DNA of 64,000 bases, taken from Saccopteryx bilineata (lineage: Eukaryota > Chordata > Mammalia > Chiroptera > Emballonuridae). Position numbers and translations under genes: made by a program. The stretch lies in assembly GCF_036850765.1 (NCBI RefSeq), contig NC_089494.1, positions 232,952,779-233,016,778 on the forward strand. Reading direction: 5' to 3'. Positions 58,459 to 64,000 of this stretch are shown one piece after another. The notes beneath the pieces are model-generated. The model ran no database searches. It worked only from the letters and a program-made list of their open reading frames with translations, and was not told the origin of the DNA. Within the stretch, counting starts at the first letter, position 1. Every line of letters begins with the position of its first letter.

Positions 58459-58466
58459 GGTATTGT

Positions 58467-58890
58467 GAAGCTATCCAGAAGGTCTTAAGAATAGATAAAG
58501 AAATATGAGAGAATTCAAGATTTAAACATTATTGAAGAATTGGAGCAATGAGCTGCAATGCTATCAGCTCCTTTTTCCATTTAGAGTCTGCCTCTCTAGA
58601 TCTTCCTCTTTTATAACCTTCCCATACACAAGCTTTGTCTCCTTCACAGTCCATATGATGAAACAAATAACCGATAATCCATGAGTCTATAATCTTGGAA
58701 CCATGGGTAAATTGATTTCATTTTTTATATGTATTCCTAGCAAATAAGCTCAGCAACCCAAATGCATCAAGGTCTCTCATCTCTGGTCCAATGAACAGTG
58801 ATAATAAAAGATGAAATTGTGTGGCGATAACATGGCAACTCCCACTGCAACCACGTGAATGTATAAGAAGAAGAGAAGAGAAGAGATTTT
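58467..58890. other. Unassigned non-genic stretch
   Basis: A short AGAGA-rich tract lies at 58868-58885. No other feature was recognised. Confidence 0.45.
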
Positions 58891-58892
58891 TT

Positions 58893-59082
58893 TATTCTTT
58901 TTTGTTGTTGTTGTTGATTTAAGAGAGAGAGGGGAAAGGAGAGCAAGAGAAACATCAATCTGTTGCTCCACCCCTTTATGAACTCATTGGTTAATTCCTG
59001 TATGTGACCTGACCAGGGATCAAACTCATAACCTTGGCATACTGGGAGGAAGCTTTAACCAACAGAGTCACCTGGCCAGGTC
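58893..59082 (-). mobile_element. tRNA-derived SINE, minus strand, older copy
   Basis: It begins with T-rich (TTG)n text and GAGAGAGAGGGG. 'CATCAATCTGTTGCTCCACC', 'GTGACCTGACCAGGGATCAAAC' (B-box complement region) and 'CAGAGTCACCTGGCCAGG' follow. AAGAGATTTTT and GGAAAGATTTTT flank it. Confidence 0.75.
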
Positions 59083-59099
59083 CTAGAGGAAAGATTTTT

Positions 59100-59400
59100 A
59101 ACCAAAAATACAATAGGAACAATGGGATATACTACAACTAGCGAATACAGTTATAACCAGCATATACCTACCCTGTTCTCTTTATCTCCCAAACAGTTCA
59201 GGCAGCCCCTTTCCTCACTCTGTAATCAGCATGGTAGATTCTACTGGGTTTGTTTAAACTCTGTGGAATATAGAGAGGCTTCTAATAATCCATGGAGTAA
59301 TTAATTGCTCTTATTTTATGTTGATGGCAAAGTCAATAATAAACTCTTAAAAATAATTTGACAGTTTTATCAGGAAACCTTTGTTATCAGGGACACATTC
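59100..59400. other. Unassigned non-genic stretch
   Basis: No gene or repeat was recognised. Confidence 0.45.
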
Positions 59401-59410
59401 TTTCTTTAAA

Positions 59411-59413
<3 letters not shown>

Positions 59414-59443
<30 letters not shown>

Positions 59444-59863
59444 TGGTATTTTTCTGAAGCTGGAAACGGGCAGAGACAGTCAGACAGACTCCCGCATGCG
59501 CCCGACCGGGATCCACCCGGCACGCCCACCAGGGGCGACGCTCTGCCCACCAGGGGGCGATGCTCTGCCCCTCCAGGGCGTCGCTTTGCCGAGACCAGAG
59601 CCACTCTAGTGCCTGGGGCAAAGGCCAAGGAGCCATCCCCAGCGCCGGAGCCATCCCCAGCGCCGGAGCCATCCTCAGCGCCAGGGCCATCTTTGCTCCA
59701 ATGGAGCCTTGGGTGCGGGAGGGGAAGAGAGAGACAGAGAGGAAGGAGGGGGTGGGGATGGAGAAGCAAATGGGCGCTTCTCCTATGTGCCCTGGCCAGG
59801 AATCGAACCCGGGTCCCTCGCACGGCAAGCCGACGCTCTACCGCTGAGCCAAGTGGCCAGGGC
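59414..59863 (-). mobile_element. Young tRNA-derived SINE (CCTGGCC type), minus strand, with 18-bp triplication
   Basis: A T29 run (poly-A complement) is followed by 'TTTTTCTGAAGCTGGAAAC', 'GATCCACCCGGCACGCCCAC', three tandem copies of CCATCCCCAGCGCCGGAG (about 59631-59685, the last diverged), 'GCCCTGGCCAGGAATCGAAC' and the head complement ending GGCCAGGGC. Direct repeats of the CTTTAAATCT type flank it (59404-59413, and from 59866). CpG content is high. Frames up to 168 codons here are SINE sequence. Confidence 0.95.
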
Positions 59864-59879
59864 CTCTTTAAATCTTTTA

Positions 59880-60460
59880 AAAAGTAAAAGAATAAGAAAA
59901 TAACATAAGAAAATTAAAATAATAGATAAAAGATTTTAGAAGAATGAAAGGAAAAAAGGCTAAACAATGGTGAACATGTCAGTATTACTGGCTCCTTTCA
60001 CCACTCACCTTTCATTGTCTCGTGGAGAATGGAGACCTTCACTACTTTTTCCTCCCTCTCTTGCATGTACTTCTCCACATTCTCAGTAGCCTTGGTCTTA
60101 ACTAAAGCTTTAATATCCCACCTATATACCACAGGCTTTTGCAATATATATTTATAAAGACAGTTCCTCCCAAAAAGGGATTATAGTACCTATTCTTAAC
60201 ATTTTTTAAGACTGTGAAAGATTGATAAAACTACATTTTCAACCACAACAGGAATAGGTAGCCATAGCCACTGATGAAATCATTTTAAAACTAAAAGGAA
60301 CAAAGATTCTTAAAAATAAAGGCTGGAGGGGGGGAAGGCTCTGAATTCAAAATTGAATCTATGAAGTGATTACACCTGCACTTAAAAATGACATGGGTGC
60401 ATACAAACAATAAATATCTTACAGGAACAAGAAAAAATAAAATTGAAACTTATTAAAAAT
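59880..60460. other. Unassigned AT-rich stretch
   Basis: No gene or recognised repeat. Confidence 0.5.
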
Positions 60461-60469
60461 GGTTTAAGA

Positions 60470-60768
60470 CGGTGGTCCCCAAACCCCGGGCCACGGACCG
60501 GTAACTGTCCGTGGGCCATTAGGTACCGGTCCGCAGGGAAAGAATAAATAACTTACATTATTTCTGTTTTATTTATATTTAAGTCTGAACAATGTTTTAT
60601 TTTTTTTAAATGACCAGATTCCCTCTGTTACATCTGTCTATAAGACTCACTCTTGACTCTTGTCTCGGTCACGTGATATATTTATCCTTCCCACCCTAAA
60701 GGCCGGTCTGTAAAAATATTTTCTGACATTAAACCGGTCTGCGGCCCAAAAAAGGTTGGGGACCACTG
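60470..60768 (-). mobile_element. hAT-type MITE (MER1/Charlie-like ends) with perfect target duplication, 299 bp
   Basis: The left end is CGGTGGTCCCCAAACCCCGG and the right end GGTTGGGGACCACTG. Internal ACCGGT motifs and a middle segment ('GAACAATGTTTTA', 'TTCCCTCTGTTACATCTGTC', 'AAGACTCACTCTTG') are the reverse complement of the element at 17638. The 8-bp duplication GTTTAAGA is perfect at 60462-60469 and 60769-60776. No transposase frame. Confidence 0.92.
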
Positions 60769-60776
60769 GTTTAAGA

Positions 60777-62840
60777 CATGGCTTTTGAGTGAATATATTT
60801 CTTTCAGAATTGTTGCTATTATTATTAGTCTATTTGCATAATACAGACATTTAAATGAAAATCAGCAAGAGGAGTTACAGATAAGGCAGATAGGATTGTA
60901 AGCAGCAGTCAGTCCTTTACCCAGGTCCCCCAGCCACGTGGGTGGCTGACACTGGGAGAGCCTCAGTGGGGCCTCAGACCTCTACCCTCACCCCCCTCCA
61001 TCACACACCCCACAATGTTTGCCTCAATGCTGAAAGGAATCATTTCAATAATAATTTCAGATCACCTTTTGAAGAAACGTAAACTTTTCTACTCATTACC
61101 CTCTTTTACTTTCTAGCCCTCTAGAGAAATAACTCCTCCAACCATGCCTCTAGGTTTCTAAGCACAGAACCTTGGACACCCCTTCTCTCAGAAGGCTTGA
61201 AGTCATGTATCTTACGTAACACAAAAGGCACCAGGCAGTTGCTCAAAATTCAGATGAAGAACAAGGAAAAGCCACAATCCTCCAAAATCCCTCTCAAATG
61301 GTACTTCCCATATTTCATCAACTTTTCCCCTGGGTTTTGTTACCAGACGTTCCTCTTTAAATTATTTGACTTCAACCATTTGTCTCTCTTTGAATGCCTT
61401 TTTTTTTTTACTTAGCATAGCACTATTTAGAAAAAAAAATGTATAACATTTTTAGCATTTTATTTGCCACAGTTAGACATTTAAACTGATAGTGGTCGAA
61501 TGCTTTGTAATCTTAAGATTTGATAAATTAAGATTTCTGTTTGGTAGCCTTTCCAATATTACATTCTTTTCATGTATTTATAAGAAGCAATTTTACCTTC
61601 TAAACTCCAGTTTAATAATTCTCCTTAGATATGAAAGCATTAAGCATTCTCCACCTTACAAAAAGCTGAACAAAAATACATCTCGTGTCCCCTTATATAA
61701 ATAAAAATCAAAACCAGGCTTTAAATTGTGTTTCCTTAAAATTATATCTGACTCAATCATTTTTGTCCCCATCATTTTTATTATTTTATTTTATCTGACT
61801 CTATTTTTTTTCTGTCTCTCCTTTGACAAACAGATAATTGGAATTGGGAGAGAGGGAGGAGAAACCACTCAAGCCTGCACTTACTGAGCGCAGAAGCAGA
61901 AGCAAAATAACTTCAGCTGTTGTGTTCTTTGTAGTCAAAGGCTCTTTCCACCTCAACCTAAGATGATTTAGTTTTAGACCAGAAACGTTGTTTCTGTTTG
62001 CTTTAGAAAATTCTCTTGCTTTAACTAAGGATAACTGATGGCTTGTGGGGGGGAGAGGGGGAGGGGATTGGACACTGTCTGTTCCAAATGTTCTCGGGAA
62101 GATGTTTAGATTAAATGAACCTAGAAATACACCCAGCACCATTTTGCATTCAGCATATTAAAACAAAGGAAAAGAAAAATACCACAGGTAGTTTTTGTAT
62201 AGCTCACATGCTTCTCCCTCTGTTTGCCAGTGGTTTTCCTAGTAGCTCTCAAGTTATTTTTAAATCATAAAAAAACATCAAAGTACTGACACCTTTTTTG
62301 AAGAGAGGTGAGCCTTTAATCTTTGATAGCATGCCAGTGAATTTACTTGAAACATGGTTTTTATTATAGGTTGGTTGTGTCTTCTGATGCTATACTATAA
62401 AAGTGTTCATGACACAGTACATTCTCTTTTGGGGGGGGGAGGGAGAATTCTATAGGCATGCTTCTTTTGTAGACATGTATATTGAACCTTTAATATATTA
62501 CATTATACCTGAGGTACCAACCAATTCTGAAGCTCTCTTTTTAGCAAGAGGCGTCAAATTTCCATGATAGGCTAAAACAACCCTGGAGGATGTGGAGATA
62601 GGAACACACCACCCCTCTCCCCAAATGCATGGCTTTCACAATGCTGTGATAAATGATCAGGGAAAACAACCAGAATATGTAATACAGTTTCAATACATAA
62701 ATGAAAAATCAAACATGTGTCACCAAATAAATAACCAGATTTATTGGGCCAATAGACAACCAACTTAGTTCTAGAGAGACTTCCTTTTTAAAATTCTGAA
62801 TAGACTTCACATTTTCTTTTCAATTACAATTTACATTCAA
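60777..62840. other. Unassigned non-genic stretch (2.1 kb)
   Basis: A GC-richer part lies at 60900-61015 and G-runs at 62047-62068 and 62432-62443. Largest frame is 113 codons (minus, 61801-62142), with no domain. No repeats were assigned. Confidence 0.45.
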
Positions 62841-62847
62841 CATATTT

Positions 62848-63169
62848 TTTTTTTACAGAGACAGAGATAAAATCAGAGAGAGGGACAGATAGGGACAGAC
62901 AGACAGAAAAGGAGAGAGATGAGAAGCATCAATTTTTCGTTGTGGCACTTTAGTTGTTCATTGATTGCTTTCTCATATATGCCTTGACCGTGGGGCTACA
63001 ACAGACCGAGTAACCCCTTGCTCAAGTCAGTGACCATGGGTCCAAGCTGGTGAGCTTTGCTCAAACCAGATGAATCCACACTCAAGCTGGCGACCTCGGG
63101 GTCTCAAACCTGGGTCCTCTGCTTCCAACAGTCCGACACTGTATCCACTGCGCCACTGCCTGGTCAGGC
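62848..63169 (-). mobile_element. tRNA-derived SINE (long type, compact subfamily), minus strand
   Basis: It reads as the reverse complement of the 12901/26342 copies: 'GAGAGAGGGACAGATAGGG', 'GATGAGAAGCATCAATTTTT', 'CATTGATTGCTTTCTCATAT', 'GTAACCCCTTGCTCAAG', 'GACCTCGGGGTCTCAAACC' and the head complement 'GCGCCACTGCCTGGTCAGGC'. Duplications TTCAACATATTTTT and CTCAACATTATTTTT flank it. Confidence 0.9.
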
Positions 63170-63249
63170 TCAACATTATTTTTAATTGGAGTCAGGTATA
63201 CAGTATAGCAGAAAAACAATTACATAGTTTACAAAAGTCTTTTGAGTAT

Positions 63250-63455
63250 ATATCTGAAGAAACCCACAAACACTAATTTGAGAATATACAATATATACAC
63301 CCCTACGTTCATTGCAACATTATTTACAATAGCTAATTATGGAAGCAACTCTAGTACCTATCAAATATCCATCAAGATGAGTGGATAAAAAAAGATTGGT
63401 ACATATATACAATGGAATATTTCTTGACCATAAAAAAGAATAAAATCTTATCGTT
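63250..63455 (+). mobile_element. Ancient L1 ORF2 fragment
   Basis: 'CACCCCTACGTTCATTGCAAC', 'TTATTTACAATAGCTAATTA', 'GATGAGTGGATAAAAAAAGA' and 'TATACAATGGAATATTTCTTG' are degenerate L1 ORF2 C-terminal text. Confidence 0.8.
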
Positions 63456-63459
63456 TAAA

Positions 63460-64000
63460 CAGACACTTTTTTATTTTTTTAATTGAGCTACAATATACAA
63501 ACATAAAATTTATCATTTTTACCATTTTAAATGCACAAGTCAGTGAAATTAAGTACATATTTTCAATGCTGACCAACCACCACTACTATCCATATCCAGA
63601 ACTTTGTACACTGTATCCCTAAACAGTAACTTCCCACCTACTTCTTCCCCCAGATCTGGTAACCCCTACTATGCTTTCTGCCACTATGAATTTGCCTATT
63701 CTAGATACCTCATAAAAGGTAATAATACACTTATTTTTTTTATATCTTGCTTTTTTTCATATTGTAAAATGTTTTCCAGGTTTGTCTATACTGTAGCATG
63801 TATTAGAATTCCATTTCTTTTTAAGGCTTAACCATATACTATTGTGTATATATATCCATTTAATTGATGATGAACATTTGAGTTGCTTCTACCTGTTAGT
63901 TATTATGAATAATGTTGCTATATACATTGATATAGGTGTATCTGTAATGGTCTCTGTTTTCAGTTCTCTTGGGTGAATGCATAGAAGTGGAACTGTTGGA
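63460..64000 (-). mobile_element. Ancient L1 fragment, minus strand, running off the window
   Basis: 'CAATATACAAACATAAAATT', 'GAATTCCATTTCTTTTTAAGG', 'AACCATATACTATTGTGTAT', 'GATGATGAACATTTGAGTTGC' and 'ATGAATAATGTTGCTATATAC' are the reverse complement of L1 3' UTR and ORF2 end. It continues past position 64000. Confidence 0.8.

Noticed and set aside
59347..59887. Frames of 168, 158, 140 and 95 codons on both strands
   Set aside because: Entirely SINE body with an 18-bp triplication and poly-T. No independent coding evidence.

Overview
The window looks like AT-rich, non-genic nuclear DNA from a mammal, most probably a bat. I found no intact cellular gene, rRNA, complete tRNA, CRISPR array or bacterial feature. 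The bat assignment rests on many young tRNA-derived SINEs with a head of the type CCTGGCCGGTTGGCTCAG or GCCTGACCAGG..GGTGGCGCAGTGG, on ancient mammal-wide MIR, MLT1 and L1M remnants, and on young hAT and mariner MITEs. I recall these SINE types from bat genomes, but I could not search a library and do not resolve the family. Every open frame of notable length lies in a transposable element or in low-complexity repeats.

The dominant object is a nearly full-length LINE-1 on the plus strand (about 47167-54992). It has a very long 5' region of about 2.4 kb. That region holds three GC/CpG-rich tandem monomers of about 240 bp (47588-48205) followed by about 0.95 kb of pyrimidine-rich sequence. ORF1 (49576-50594) is followed by an unusually long 303-bp spacer with a 79-codon frame that overlaps the ORF2 start. 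ORF2 (50898-54723) is followed by a G-rich 3' UTR and an (AAAAT)n tail. The copy is dead: one frameshift in ORF1, one frameshift and one nonsense codon in ORF2, and an apparent change at a conserved endonuclease residue.

Layout. Positions 1-14.7 kb hold several SINEs, MIR pieces, an MLT1-like LTR, (CA)n, (GATA)n and (AAAT)n tracts, a perfect 27-bp inverted repeat (7899-7979) and a 39-nt 5' half of tRNA-Ile(UAU) inserted between perfect 12-bp target duplications (9306-9372). Positions 14.7-24 kb hold old L1 pieces, two hAT elements, a very young SINE (23152-23583) and long unassigned AT-rich DNA. Positions 26-47 kb hold more SINEs, two MLT1-like repeats, an old L1 carrying both a mariner MITE and a solo-LTR-like insert (36.3-38.2 kb), another old L1 (41.5-42.7 kb) and a 290-bp polypurine tract grown from a SINE tail (44770-45058). 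After the young L1, 55-64 kb holds old L1 pieces, two hAT MITEs (one with a perfect 8-bp target duplication at 60470-60768) and minus-strand SINEs.

No multi-gene system is encoded. The items most worth follow-up are the perfect hairpin at 7.9 kb, the tailless tRNA-half insertion at 9.3 kb, and the promoter and inter-ORF structure of the LINE-1.
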